Assembly: GCF_039645995.1 (NCBI RefSeq)
Contig: NZ_CP147920.1
Location: forward strand, 1,426,001 to 1,490,000
Origin: Sulfurimonas sp. HSL3-1
GTDB lineage: Bacteria; Campylobacterota; Campylobacteria; Campylobacterales; Sulfurimonadaceae
DNA: 64,000 bases
Direction: 5' to 3'
Below the pieces are notes generated by a model. That model was not told where the DNA came from. It ran no database searches and saw only the letters and a program-made list of their open reading frames with translations. A program made the position numbers and the translations under genes. Shown one piece after another: positions 41,491-49,938 of the stretch. Each line of letters opens with the position of its first letter. Position 1 is the stretch's first letter.

Positions 41491-41952
41491 TTAGTCGCTC
41501 TCGACGTGGATGCGGTCTCTGTCGCGATCCTGGTCGGGTTCGTCAACCTGGTCCTGCAGTCTGTCCTTCAGACGGTCCTGATCCGGCTCGTCGATCTGAT
41601 CTTTCAATCGGTCGCGTGTCTGGTCCTTATCCTGGTCCGGCACATCGACCCGATCATGCAGTCTGTCCTGCAGGCGGTCCTGATCCGGCTCGTCGATCTG
41701 ATCTTTCAAGCGGTCACGTGTCTGGTCCTTGTCCTGGTCCTTCGTCGCGTCGAGAAGCTGGTCTTTCGTCCGGTCCCGCGTCTGCAGATAGGTCTGGTTC
41801 TGGATCATCATGCCGCTCTGCTTCATCTGCATCTGCTGCGTCTGCATCTGCGACTGGGACTTCTGCATGGTCCCGCCGCCCGGGCCCTGCGCCAACAGCG
41901 CCGTCGCCGCCAGCAGCGATAATGCTGCCGCTAATGTCATTACCCTTTTCAT
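41491..41952 (-). CDS. Secreted protein with 34-residue Asp/Gln/Arg repeats
   Basis: 153 aa. Signal peptide MKRVMTLAAALSLLAATALLA, a Gly and Met/Gln-rich part as in the 37080-37361 protein, then two tandem 34-aa repeats starting DKDQTRDRLKDQIDEPDQD (residues 74-107 and 108-141) with a final partial repeat. Highly charged, likely helical and extended. Repeats are also visible in the DNA. Function unknown; envelope or extracellular location expected. Confidence 0.68.
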   Translation of the reverse strand: MKRVMTLAAALSLLAATALLAQGPGGGTMQKSQSQMQTQQMQMKQSGMMIQNQTYLQTRDRTKDQLLDATKDQDKDQTRDRLKDQIDEPDQDRLQDRLHDRVDVPDQDKDQTRDRLKDQIDEPDQDRLKDRLQDQVDEPDQDRDRDRIHVESD

Positions 41953-42025
41953 GACGTGCTCCTTTTCAGGTGGGATACTCAAATGGTACGCCCGCACTAT
42001 GAGCGAAGTATGAGTACTTCTACGA

Positions 42026-42763
42026 TTATACCTCGTACGGCGTCGGGAGCGGCGGGTTCGTGTCGAAGGCCCGGGCCAGCGCCTCGGTCACCTTCGTTTT
42101 GAGTTTACCGGCGGCGACGGGGTGGAGGAACCGCACCCCCTCTTCGCTCATCTGCTGCCGCAGCCCCGGGTCGTAGATGTAGGCACGCTCCTTGCCGATC
42201 TTCGCGCTCTGATCGAAAATGGATTTGGCGTAGGCAAGGATGTTGGGGTGGTGGCGGTCGAAGCGGTTGCCCCAGGCGAAAAAGACGAACTTGCCGCTGA
42301 GGCGGATGTTCCTGACGTCGTGGTAGTTGAGCTCGCGGCTGAAACGGGTCAGCTGGAACGAGGGGAGCTTTTCGATATCCTCGTTGAAGGTCTCCATCAC
42401 CGAAGTCGGTTCGATGTCGGGCCGGTTGTAGTTGAAGAGGTACTTCACCTCGATCAGTTTCCCCTCGAAACCGTGGACGCGCGACTGGAAGATATCCATC
42501 AGTTTGTTGAACTGCAGCGGCGTATAGCGGCCGTCGAAGGCGTAGCCCTGCTCCGACAGAGTCGTATCGACGTTGTACCCCTCCGGCGCCATGGCGGGGT
42601 TGTAGAGGAAGATCGTCCCCGCGACGGTTTTGTTCTTTTTCTTGAGCAGTCGCGGCAGATCCTCCGCAGTGATCGCCTCGTCCGGGGCATTAAAGTAGAG
42701 GTAGTGTTCGACGAGGTACTCCAGATCGTACTCGGTCGCGAATTTTCCGAAAGCTTGCATCAT
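42026..42763 (-). CDS. Hypothetical protein, 245 aa
   Basis: Cytosolic, no membrane segment. Conserved-looking blocks include GTIFLYNPAMAPEGYNVD, RELNYHDVRNIRLSGKFVFFAWGNRFDRHHPNI and IYDPGLRQQM, somewhat like small-molecule or nucleotide-binding proteins annotated DUF1643, but I cannot confirm this. CAGG and AAAGG lie near the ATG. Confidence 0.55.
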   Translation of the reverse strand: MMQAFGKFATEYDLEYLVEHYLYFNAPDEAITAEDLPRLLKKKNKTVAGTIFLYNPAMAPEGYNVDTTLSEQGYAFDGRYTPLQFNKLMDIFQSRVHGFEGKLIEVKYLFNYNRPDIEPTSVMETFNEDIEKLPSFQLTRFSRELNYHDVRNIRLSGKFVFFAWGNRFDRHHPNILAYAKSIFDQSAKIGKERAYIYDPGLRQQMSEEGVRFLHPVAAGKLKTKVTEALARAFDTNPPLPTPYEV

Positions 42764-42926
42764 CCTGGCCTTTAGAGCATTTAGCGGATTTTACAGTAAT
42801 TCGCCGCGAATGGAAAACCCCCGTTCTGCCCAGCCCTCCCCGGCGTTGGAGCGTAAAGTGCAATACACCCCGAAACGCGCAGGCCATCGGCATGGCCGAA
42901 CTCCATCCCAACACCAAAGGAAACCA

Positions 42927-43322
42927 ATGAAAGCATTGACACAAAACATGATGACGAGCGGGGCACGCTTTGTCGAACTGCTCGACGAGCGCGGGCTTAA
43001 GCCCAAAGCGGCATTCTGGATCTACAACCCGGAACAAGACGCATGGCAGCTGTTGGTCGGGCACATCGACACCGTCGATGACGCCGCGTTCGATGCGGCG
43101 GTCGCGGAACTCATGGCCCTGCACGATGCGGAACTTCCCGAACTCGCCCTCACCGACATCGGCCTCGCCTTCGACGACGCGCCGATCCTCGAACTGCTCA
43201 ACTCCGTCGTCAATACCGGCGACGAGATCCTGGGCATCAACTTCACCCGCGAAGAGATCAACGGCGTCGTCATCGACGGCGTCTTCCTCTACCGCATGAA
43301 CATTACCGAACCGGTTTTCTAA
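42927..43322 (+). CDS. Hypothetical protein, 131 aa
   Basis: Starts MKALTQNMMTSGARFVELL after AAAGGAAACC. Acidic alpha/beta protein (AAFWIYNPEQDAWQLLVGHID, NTGDEILGINFTREEINGVVIDGVFLYRM), no membrane or metal motif. A 39-codon N-terminal extension lacks a binding site and overlaps the neighbour's control region. Family not recognised. Confidence 0.55.
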   Translation: MKALTQNMMTSGARFVELLDERGLKPKAAFWIYNPEQDAWQLLVGHIDTVDDAAFDAAVAELMALHDAELPELALTDIGLAFDDAPILELLNSVVNTGDEILGINFTREEINGVVIDGVFLYRMNITEPVF

Positions 43323-43344
43323 ACTGCGCCCGCGCCGGCGGATG

Positions 43345-44343
43345 CTAGCGCATCACCACCGGATCGGGAGAGGCGTGGTGCATCAGCATCCGCCATCCCC
43401 CCTCTTCCTGCTTATAGACGTTCGTCGTCAGCGCCACCCCGGCCAGCTGGCTGCCGACGAAGATGCGTTCGCGCAGCGTATGGACGCTGAGCTGCGCATC
43501 CCCCGTACGCTGTACCTCTTCGAGTTCGAAACGCATGATAGGCTGCCCCGAGAGCATCTCGCGCCAGCTCCGGTTGACCGCGGCGCTCCCCTGGATGCGC
43601 TCTCCGCCGGGGTGAATGCAGACGACGGCATCGTCCTCGGCCCACACGCCCAGCATCGCGTCCAGGTCCCCGTACTCCAACGCCCGGTAGAAGCCCGCCT
43701 CGGCGTCCTGGGCGGTCGCATAGGAGGCTGCGGGTGTGGGTTCGGCAGCCGCAGCATCCTCGGAAAGCGCCTCTTCGTCATCCAGTGCCCTGTCCTCGAA
43801 ACGCTCGACCTGGTAGATATAGATCCGGGGATGCTGGTCGAGCGCAAACCCTCGGATGCCCGCCTTGACGCCGAGCTGGCCGAAGAAGTGGTCAAAGCTC
43901 GGGAACTCCTCCCACACCTGGGGCAGGAAGGTCGCGCTGCGGTCTTCCTGCTGCAAGATCACCCCGTCTATTCCGGGTCTTATTTTCGCTTTAAGATCCT
44001 CCGCGTCGCTGTACTCCACCTCTTCGGGGAGGCCCAGCAGCGAGATCTCGATGCTGCAGTAAGGGTACTCGCTTTCGCTCAGCGGGAAAAAACGTTTGTC
44101 GCTGAAGGCCGCGGCTTTGGCGTTGTAAACGACGTCGTCGAAGAGGGTGGCGTGGGGCAGAAGCGAGCCGATGCAGCCCCGCAGCGAATCGCCGTCGATG
44201 TTGATCGTCACGAACGTCGCGCGCTGCTCGGAGAGCTGCGGAAACTGCTCCATCAGTATCTCTTTTGAAAAACTGAACGGTTTTCCGAATCTCTCTTCGA
44301 TCGCCGCACGGGCGAGTTTGAGTAGTATGTCTTGCAAGGTCAT
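43345..44343 (-). CDS. AMMECR1-domain and SnoaL-like fusion protein
   Basis: 332 aa. The N-terminal AMMECR1 domain (about 1-180) shows RGCIGSL, the signature of that family of unknown function (linked to radical-SAM/MEMO partners), and FPLSESEYPYCSIEISLL. A linker rich in Ala/Glu/Pro (about 185-210) leads to a C-terminal SnoaL/NTF2-like domain (AGFYRALEYGDLDAMLGVWAEDD, VCIHPGGERIQG). The fusion is uncommon; AMMECR1 usually stands alone. AAAGGAAAAG precedes the ATG. Confidence 0.82.
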   Translation of the reverse strand: MTLQDILLKLARAAIEERFGKPFSFSKEILMEQFPQLSEQRATFVTINIDGDSLRGCIGSLLPHATLFDDVVYNAKAAAFSDKRFFPLSESEYPYCSIEISLLGLPEEVEYSDAEDLKAKIRPGIDGVILQQEDRSATFLPQVWEEFPSFDHFFGQLGVKAGIRGFALDQHPRIYIYQVERFEDRALDDEEALSEDAAAAEPTPAASYATAQDAEAGFYRALEYGDLDAMLGVWAEDDAVVCIHPGGERIQGSAAVNRSWREMLSGQPIMRFELEEVQRTGDAQLSVHTLRERIFVGSQLAGVALTTNVYKQEEGGWRMLMHHASPDPVVMR

Positions 44344-44402
44344 GATATCTTTTCCTTTAGGCGATTTTTTCTCCCTTACAATTTCTGTTCCTCCCGAGGT
44401 AC

Positions 44403-45617
44403 TTACCCCTTCGGCGGGATGGGATAGTGCTCGATAACGTAGTCGATATCCTTGTCGCCGCGCCCGCTGAGATTGATAAGGATGGCGTCTTTGGGGTTGG
44501 CGCGCGCCAGCGTCATCGCGTAGGCCACGGCATGGGCCGATTCCAGCGCCGGGATGATCCCCTCGTACTGGGAAAGTTTGTAGAAGGCGTCCACCGCTTC
44601 GTCGTCCGTCGCCGTACCGACGATGGTGCGCCCGATCTCGCGCAGGTAGGCGTGCTCCGGCCCGACGGAGGGGTAGTCGATGCCCGAACCGATGGAGTGC
44701 ACCGGCGCGGGGTTGCCCTCGGCGTCTTTGAGCATGATGGAGTTGAAACCGTGCATCACCCCCTCCTCGCCGTAGGTAAGCGTGGCGGCGTGCTCGCCGA
44801 GCTTCTCCCCCTTGCCCATCGGTTCGACGCCGTGCAGCTGCACCGGATCGTCGATAAAGCCCGAAAAGAGCCCCATCGCGTTGGAGCCCCCGCCGACGCA
44901 GGCGACGGCATGGTCGGGGAGTTTGCCCGTCATCTCGAAGAACTGCTCTTTGGCCTCGATGCCGACGACGGACTGGAAGTCGCGCACCATCCGCGGGAAG
45001 GGGTGCGGCCCGACGACGGAGCCGATGGCGAACATCTGGGTCTCCGTATCGGCCAGGTAGGCCTCGAACGCGGAGTCGACCGCCTCTTTAAGCGTTTTGA
45101 GCCCGTGCGTCGCGGGAACGACCTTGGCACCGAGGATCTTCATCCGCACGACGTTGGGGTGTTCCTTGGCGATGTCCACCTCGCCCATGTGGATCTCGCA
45201 CTCCAGCCCGAAATAGGCCGCCGCCGTCGCCAGCGCCACGCCGTGCTGCCCCGCCCCGGTCTCGGCGATGAGCTTCTTTTTGCCCAGGTACTTGGCCAGC
45301 AGCGCCTCGGCCATGCAGTGGTTGAGCTTGTGCGCGCCGGTGTGGTTGAGGTCTTCGCGCTTGAGGTAGATCTGTCCGCCCCCGCAGAACGCGCTGAGGT
45401 TTTTCGCGTAATAGACCGGCGTCGGCCGCCCCTGGTAGTGCTTGCGGATCTTGCGCAGCTCGTGCAGGTACTCGTAGGATTTCGACAGTTTGTCGTAGGC
45501 TTCGCGGATCTCCCGGAAAGGCTCCTCGAGCTGCGGCGGAATGAACGCGCCGCCGAATTTGCCGAAAAAGCCGTTCTCGTCCGGCATCGTTTCCAGATAC
45601 GGTTTGAGTATTTGCAT
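44403..45617 (-). CDS. trpB: Tryptophan synthase beta chain
   Basis: 404 aa. The PLP-binding [23 protein letters not shown], and [10 protein letters not shown] motifs are those of TrpB1, which makes Trp from indole and serine with TrpA. Lies in a divergent pair with a trpF-like gene at 45777. No trpA in the window. Confidence 0.96.
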   Translation of the reverse strand: MQILKPYLETMPDENGFFGKFGGAFIPPQLEEPFREIREAYDKLSKSYEYLHELRKIRKHYQGRPTPVYYAKNLSAFCGGGQIYLKREDLNHTGAHKLNHCMAEALLAKYLGKKKLIAETGAGQHGVALATAAAYFGLECEIHMGEVDIAKEHPNVVRMKILGAKVVPATHGLKTLKEAVDSAFEAYLADTETQMFAIGSVVGPHPFPRMVRDFQSVVGIEAKEQFFEMTGKLPDHAVACVGGGSNAMGLFSGFIDDPVQLHGVEPMGKGEKLGEHAATLTYGEEGVMHGFNSIMLKDAEGNPAPVHSIGSGIDYPSVGPEHAYLREIGRTIVGTATDDEAVDAFYKLSQYEGIIPALESAHAVAYAMTLARANPKDAILINLSGRGDKDIDYVIEHYPIPPKG

Positions 45618-45776
45618 AAGATCTCCTTCTCGTTGTCTGTGTCGATTCTAGCGGAGGAGTTCTTAGAAAACAGTAGCGGGGAGCGCCAGCGTGAACGGGC
45701 ATTGCATTACAGAGGGTGAAAGGCGCTCCGGCATCTATCGGAGGCCGCACCATCTTTACATACGACAGGAGGACAG

Positions 45777-46367
45777 ATGCGCGTAAAAATCACCGGCATC
45801 ACCAATCTCGAGGATGCGCTCGCCGCCGTGGACGAAGGCGCCGACGCCATCGACTTTATCTTTTTCCAGGGCTCCCGGCGCTTCATTACACCCGAGGCGG
45901 CCTTCAAGATCGTCGAGCAGCTGCCCCCCTTCGTCGAGAAGGTCGGCATCTTCGTCGACAGCGATGCCAAATTCATCAACAAGGCGATCGCGCTGAGCGG
46001 CATCACCCTCGCCCAGATCCACTTCGAGGCGACGGACGCTTTGTACGGTTCCCTCGTCGCGCCGCACCTGCGCGTCGTGCGCGCGCAGCGCGAGGCCGAC
46101 GTCGACTATCTAAGCGACCGCTACCGCATCGTCGACGTCTTCGGCGCGAACACGCTCAAAGCGGACGGCAGCCTGGACCTGTCGTGGTTCGAGGGCAAGG
46201 ACTGCTCGAAGATCATCCTCTCGGGCAACCTGACGCCCGAAAACGTCGCGCAGGCCCTCCCCTACGGCTTTTACGGCGTCGACGTCAGTACCGCGGTCGA
46301 GAGCGAACCGGGCAAAAAGGACCGCGAAAAGATGCGGGCCTTTATCCGCGCCGCCAAACAGTGCTAG
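45777..46367 (+). CDS. TrpF-like protein lacking catalytic residues
   Basis: 196 aa (beta/alpha)8 protein of the phosphoribosylanthranilate isomerase family, with VKITGITN, GVDVS and LTPENV. Enzymatic TrpF begins VKICGIT, where Cys is the general base; here it is Thr6. The phosphate loop GG[ST]G is replaced by TLKADGS, the LSGGLTP strand is LSGNLTP, and DVSSGVES is DVSTAVES. The Asp of RIVD remains. It is thus a divergent paralogue, maybe with another function. An active TrpF probably exists elsewhere in the genome. AGGAGGACAG precedes the ATG. Confidence 0.75.
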   Translation: MRVKITGITNLEDALAAVDEGADAIDFIFFQGSRRFITPEAAFKIVEQLPPFVEKVGIFVDSDAKFINKAIALSGITLAQIHFEATDALYGSLVAPHLRVVRAQREADVDYLSDRYRIVDVFGANTLKADGSLDLSWFEGKDCSKIILSGNLTPENVAQALPYGFYGVDVSTAVESEPGKKDREKMRAFIRAAKQC

Positions 46368-46377
46368 GCAGGCGCGT

Positions 46378-46953
46378 TTACGCCTGCAGCAGCCACTCTT
46401 TGCGCGCGGGGGCGAGTTCCTCGAGCGTGTGCCAGACGGTGGGGTAGTCGCCGATCTGCGCGATCATCCCGTTAAAAATGTGGTAGGCCATGCCGTCTCC
46501 GGCTTCATTCTGCGCCTCGCCCCTTGCCCGCTCCAGTACCTCCTGGGGATCGAACGTTCTGACAAAGCGCGTCTCGACCGGCATCCCCGTATGATTCGCA
46601 ACGGTGGCAATGATGACGTTGTACTTGTCCATTTTCAGCAGCGCCTTCAGGGATTCGTACATTTTTGGCTCGGTAATGTCGTAGTGTGTCGTAAAGATGT
46701 AGTTGTCGTCTTTGTTCAGACGGAACTGGACAATACAGACCCCGATCGTTTTGCCGTCATAGGGCATCAGCAAAAATGTCGGCTTGAAGTCGCACTCCAG
46801 CTCGGGGGCGTCAAGCAGTTCCTCCGCCCCGTCGCTGAGACGCAGCAGGATCATGGGCTCATCGTTTTCGATTCCCAGAGGGAGGGCGTCGCCCGGGTCC
46901 ATGGCGAGGATGGCTTGTTGTACTTCCGGTGGCAGTTCATGGTTGAAAATCAT
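46378..46953 (-). CDS. Hypothetical protein, 191 aa
   Basis: Cytosolic alpha/beta protein with blocks MLLRLSDGAEELLDAPELECDF, GVCIVQFRLNKDDNYIFTTHYD and IIATVANHTGMPVETRFVR. Four Cys/Met positions show no metal motif. AAAGGAACCG precedes the ATG. Family not recognised; convergent with the trpF-like gene. Confidence 0.55.
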   Translation of the reverse strand: MIFNHELPPEVQQAILAMDPGDALPLGIENDEPMILLRLSDGAEELLDAPELECDFKPTFLLMPYDGKTIGVCIVQFRLNKDDNYIFTTHYDITEPKMYESLKALLKMDKYNVIIATVANHTGMPVETRFVRTFDPQEVLERARGEAQNEAGDGMAYHIFNGMIAQIGDYPTVWHTLEELAPARKEWLLQA

Positions 46954-47077
46954 AAGTCGGTTCCTTTGTGGTTTTCCCCGGACCTACATTTTTTGTTCTT
47001 CCACGCACAAAACGGCGTCAGATTTCGCGCCCGTTTCCTGCATTGAGCCACGGAGAAAGCACGCAAAAGGAGTCAAT

Positions 47078-47431
47078 GTGCCAAGAGGTACGATCATAAC
47101 GCTGCAGGAGGTACAGGACGCTTTTTTCGAAAGAGGCATCCATGAGTTCGACAAGGAGAAGATCGCCGAACTCTACTACCTCATCGACGATCACGGCTAC
47201 GTCTGCCTGCGCGACCCCGGGCGCGCCTGGGTGCCCAACATGGATGAGGACGACGAGCGGATGGCCTGCAACGAGATCGCCGACATCCTGGAGCTGGACC
47301 ACTCCATCATCGAAGAGTACTACATGGTGGTCGTGGCCGCCGTCCAGGCCGCCTGCGAACGGTTCACCGACATGACGATGCGGGAGAAGGTCCCCTTTTA
47401 CATCGTGGCACTGCACGAGCTGCTGCCGTAG
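47078..47431 (+). CDS. Hypothetical protein, 117 aa, GTG start
   Basis: Begins VPRGTIITLQEVQDAFFERG read from GTG, with GGAG 6 bp upstream; an overlapping ATG is in another frame. Acidic, with a helical second half (DERMACNEIADILELDHSIIEEYYM, VVAAVQAACERFTDM). Possibly a wing-helix-like regulatory protein. Not recognised. Confidence 0.5.
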   Translation: MPRGTIITLQEVQDAFFERGIHEFDKEKIAELYYLIDDHGYVCLRDPGRAWVPNMDEDDERMACNEIADILELDHSIIEEYYMVVVAAVQAACERFTDMTMREKVPFYIVALHELLP

Positions 47432-47461
47432 CCTGCCGGCGGTCGGGGAGACGGAGGCTGA

Positions 47462-47671
47462 TCAGAGGAAGTAGAGGTTGTGGGCTTCGGTATCGACGAT
47501 CTCGAAAGAGACATCGTGGCCGACACGCAGGGCGCGGATGCCGTCGGCACGGTGGTGGTGAATCTGACACTCCGCGATAGAGACGGTCCGCCGTTCGGCG
47601 CGGAGACGGATAATGCCGTAACCGTTTTCGGCGTCGTACCAGATGACGGTCCCTTCAAATCTTTTGTGCAT
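47462..47671 (-). CDS. Divergent cold-shock-domain protein
   Basis: 69 aa OB fold starting MHKRFEGTVIWYDAENGYGIIRL. The cold-shock RNP1 (KGFGFI) is changed to NGYGII and the second RNP motif is unclear, so nucleic-acid binding is likely but altered. Start chosen at the ATG, not the longer frame. Lies near a true CspA gene. Confidence 0.65.
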   Translation of the reverse strand: MHKRFEGTVIWYDAENGYGIIRLRAERRTVSIAECQIHHHRADGIRALRVGHDVSFEIVDTEAHNLYFL

Positions 47672-47739
47672 GGATATAGACCTTCTGTGCGTATGGGAGC
47701 GCGGACGTCCCGGGAAGGGTGGTACCTTGCAGGTGTCTT

Positions 47740-47925
47740 TCAGTACTGCAGGTTCTGCCAGGAGACGGGGTTGTAAAAATCCAGCCCGCTGCGCTCCCAC
47801 TGGGCGCGTTCGCTGTTTCTGGAGTGGAGGAGTCCCTCGATGAGTTTGTATTTCAGACCCGTGACGGTGCTGGTCAGCTCTTTGCCTTCATTCAATGCCT
47901 TGAGTGTCTCTTCCTTCGTGTCCAT
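47740..47925 (-). CDS. Small hypothetical protein, 61 aa
   Basis: MDTKEETLKALNEGKELTSTV followed by TGLKYKLIEGLLHSRNSERAQWERSGLD and a short tail. AAAGGACC precedes the ATG. Between two cold-shock-type genes on the same strand. Possibly a cold or stress accessory protein; not recognised. Confidence 0.5.
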   Translation of the reverse strand: MDTKEETLKALNEGKELTSTVTGLKYKLIEGLLHSRNSERAQWERSGLDFYNPVSWQNLQY

Positions 47926-47982
47926 CGGGGTCCTTTAGTCGCTCTATAAAAGAGCAGTGCTCTCTTAATCAAACGCCTGGAA

Positions 47983-48000
47983 CGGCGGAAAGCTCCGCCG
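47983..48000 (-). terminator. Hairpin after the cspA-like gene
   Basis: 7-bp stem CGGCGGA/TCCGCCG with a 4-base loop, 7 bp after the cold-shock gene stop. No long T-run, so it may act as a stabilising 3' hairpin. Confidence 0.5.
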
Positions 48001-48007
48001 CTAGGAG

Positions 48008-48226
48008 TTACAGGGCAGTAACGTTCTCCGCCTGCGGGCCTTTCTGCCCCTGGCCGATTTCGTAGGTCACTTCCTGACCCTCGTTGAGCTCGACACGACC
48101 GTAGCCGCTTCTGTTAACCTGGCGGAAGTGTACAAATACGTCGTCGCCGCCTTCATTCGGGGCGATAAACCCAAAGCCTTTTTCGCTGTTGAACCATTTA
48201 ACGGTTCCGTGTTTAAGATCTGCCAT
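48008..48226 (-). CDS. Cold-shock protein CspA type
   Basis: 72 aa. [21 protein letters not shown] and [10 protein letters not shown] carry RNP1 and RNP2; AENVTAL closes the fold. Binds single-stranded nucleic acid. Its promoter is at 48353-48381, giving a leader of about 120 nt, as in cold-regulated csp mRNAs. The 48227-48528 gap holds this leader and the sodB upstream region. Confidence 0.93.
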   Translation of the reverse strand: MADLKHGTVKWFNSEKGFGFIAPNEGGDDVFVHFRQVNRSGYGRVELNEGQEVTYEIGQGQKGPQAENVTAL

Positions 48227-48352
48227 TGCAAAACCTTCTTGTTGGAGTGTTGTCAAAATATAATGCGGAGTAAAACGAGGAATAGAAATACTGAGGAACT
48301 CTTCAATAGTCACAAACCAAGATGAAACTCTAGATCATCTTTCAATGGCTTA

Positions 48353-48381
48353 ATTATACCTGAAATATTCAAAAATAGCAA
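48353..48381 (-). promoter_or_regulatory. Sigma-70 promoter of cspA
   Basis: Minus strand TTGCTA, 17-bp spacer, TATAAT. It gives a transcript start about 120 nt before the cspA ATG, with a long AT-rich leader. Confidence 0.68.
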
Positions 48382-48528
48382 GCGAATGCCAAAGGAATTT
48401 CCGCGGGTACGGCGGCGGTATCATTGGGCGGCAAGGCGCCCAACCGTGCGGTGAGATTCATTTTTGCACATTAAAAGAGCTTATGCAACAAAAACAGAAG
48501 AACACCAATGCAACAAGGAGCAAAAGTA

Positions 48529-49134
48529 ATGGCATTCGAACTGATGAAACTGCCTTTTGAAGAGGCGGCACTGGAACCGATGATCTCCGCGGAGACGATT
48601 CAGTATCACTACGGCAAGCACCACCAGGGCTACGTGAACAATCTCAACAAGCTGATCGAAGGCGGCAAATACGCGGACGCGTCGCTGCTCGACATTATCC
48701 GCAAATCCAAGGGCCCCACGTTCAACAATGCCGCACAGGTCTTCAACCACGACTTCTACTGGTACGGCCTGAGCACGGAGAAGACCTCTCCTTCCACGGT
48801 ACTCATGGACAAGATCGAGCACGACCACGGCTCCATGGAGGATTTCAAAGACGCCTTCCTCAACGCCGCCGCGAGCCTCTTCGGCTCCGGCTGGGTCTGG
48901 CTCGTCAACCAAAACGGCAGCCTCGCCATCAAGAAGTACAGCAATGCCGAAACGCCCATCAAGGACGGTCTGCGCCCGCTGCTCGTCTGCGACGTCTGGG
49001 AACACGCCTACTACATCGACCAGCGCAACAACCGCGCGGCCTACCTGGAGAACTGGTGGAAACTCATCAACTGGAAGTTCGTCTCCGACAACTGGGCAGC
49101 CAAAGAGGACGACCCGATTATCGGGTATAACTAG
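48529..49134 (+). CDS. sodB: Iron superoxide dismutase
   Basis: 201 aa Fe/Mn-SOD fold, with metal ligands in HYGKHHQGYVNNLN, FNHDFYW and DVWEHAYYID; FNNAAQVFNHDFYW and SGWVWL fit the Fe-type. Start chosen at the ATG after AAGGAGC, excluding a seven-codon extension. Protects oxygen-sensitive enzymes from superoxide. Confidence 0.93.
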   Translation: MAFELMKLPFEEAALEPMISAETIQYHYGKHHQGYVNNLNKLIEGGKYADASLLDIIRKSKGPTFNNAAQVFNHDFYWYGLSTEKTSPSTVLMDKIEHDHGSMEDFKDAFLNAAASLFGSGWVWLVNQNGSLAIKKYSNAETPIKDGLRPLLVCDVWEHAYYIDQRNNRAAYLENWWKLINWKFVSDNWAAKEDDPIIGYN

Positions 49135-49188
49135 GCTTTTCTCCCCGCCCCGGGCCAGGGAGCGGCCGCCGCGCTTTGAGGGCGCGTC

Positions 49189-49938
49189 TCACCCGAGGGT
49201 GACTTTGTACCCGATCTTGGAGTAGCAGGTAATCAGATCCTTGGGGACTTTCTGCCGAATTCGAAAGATCAGGGAACGCAGGGCCCCCTCCCCGACCAGT
49301 TCACCGTCCCAGACATAATTCTCGATCTGTTCGACACTGACGACTTGGCCGAAATTCTTGACCACGAGCCTCATGAACTTCTTCTCTTTATCGTTCAGCG
49401 GCACCTCCTTTCCCGACAACAGCAGCACATCCTCCTGCGTATCGTAGAGATAGCCGTACTTCAACCTGACAAAATGGCTTTTCGCATTCTCTTCCAGCAG
49501 GAGGCGGTTCTGGATAGTGGTGTACTCGTGGTTGATCGTATCGATTGTCGTCGAGAGGTTCCGATTGGCCGCAAAATTCTTCAAAGCGATCTCTATAGTC
49601 GTTTTCAGCACCGCTTCTTTGAAGGGCTTGAGGATATAACCGTAGGGCTGGATGTCGATGGCCCGGTCAATCGTTTTGTCCTTGTCGTTCGCCGTCAGAA
49701 ACACGATGGGTATCTCCAGGTCTGCCGTTATGTTCCGGGCCAGTTCAATGCCGTCTTCACGGTTTTTGAGGGTGATGTCCATGAGGATCAGGTCCGGCTT
49801 CCTGCGCTCCAAAAGGGCGAATGCACTTGCCCTGTCCGGGGCGATCCCGGTCACCTCGTACCCCTGCATCAGCAGGATCTCCTTGATATTCAGGGCGATA
49901 ATGCTCTCATCTTCGACGATCATGATGCCCGGCTTCAT
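49189..49938 (-). CDS. Response regulator with OmpR-type DNA-binding domain
   Basis: 249 aa. Receiver domain with IVEDE, phospho-Asp in LILMDITL, and LKPF at the end. A long linker and then a winged helix (about 150-249, LNDKEKKFMRLVVKNFGQVVSVEQIENYVW). Starts ATGA-overlapping the histidine kinase gene upstream, so the two form a pair. Target unknown. Confidence 0.88.
   Translation of the reverse strand: MKPGIMIVEDESIIALNIKEILLMQGYEVTGIAPDRASAFALLERRKPDLILMDITLKNREDGIELARNITADLEIPIVFLTANDKDKTIDRAIDIQPYGYILKPFKEAVLKTTIEIALKNFAANRNLSTTIDTINHEYTTIQNRLLLEENAKSHFVRLKYGYLYDTQEDVLLLSGKEVPLNDKEKKFMRLVVKNFGQVVSVEQIENYVWDGELVGEGALRSLIFRIRQKVPKDLITCYSKIGYKVTLG

Noticed and set aside
47400-47416. TGGCAC-TGCAC-GAGCT sigma-54-like site
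   Set aside because: Lies within the end of a coding gene with no properly placed gene downstream.
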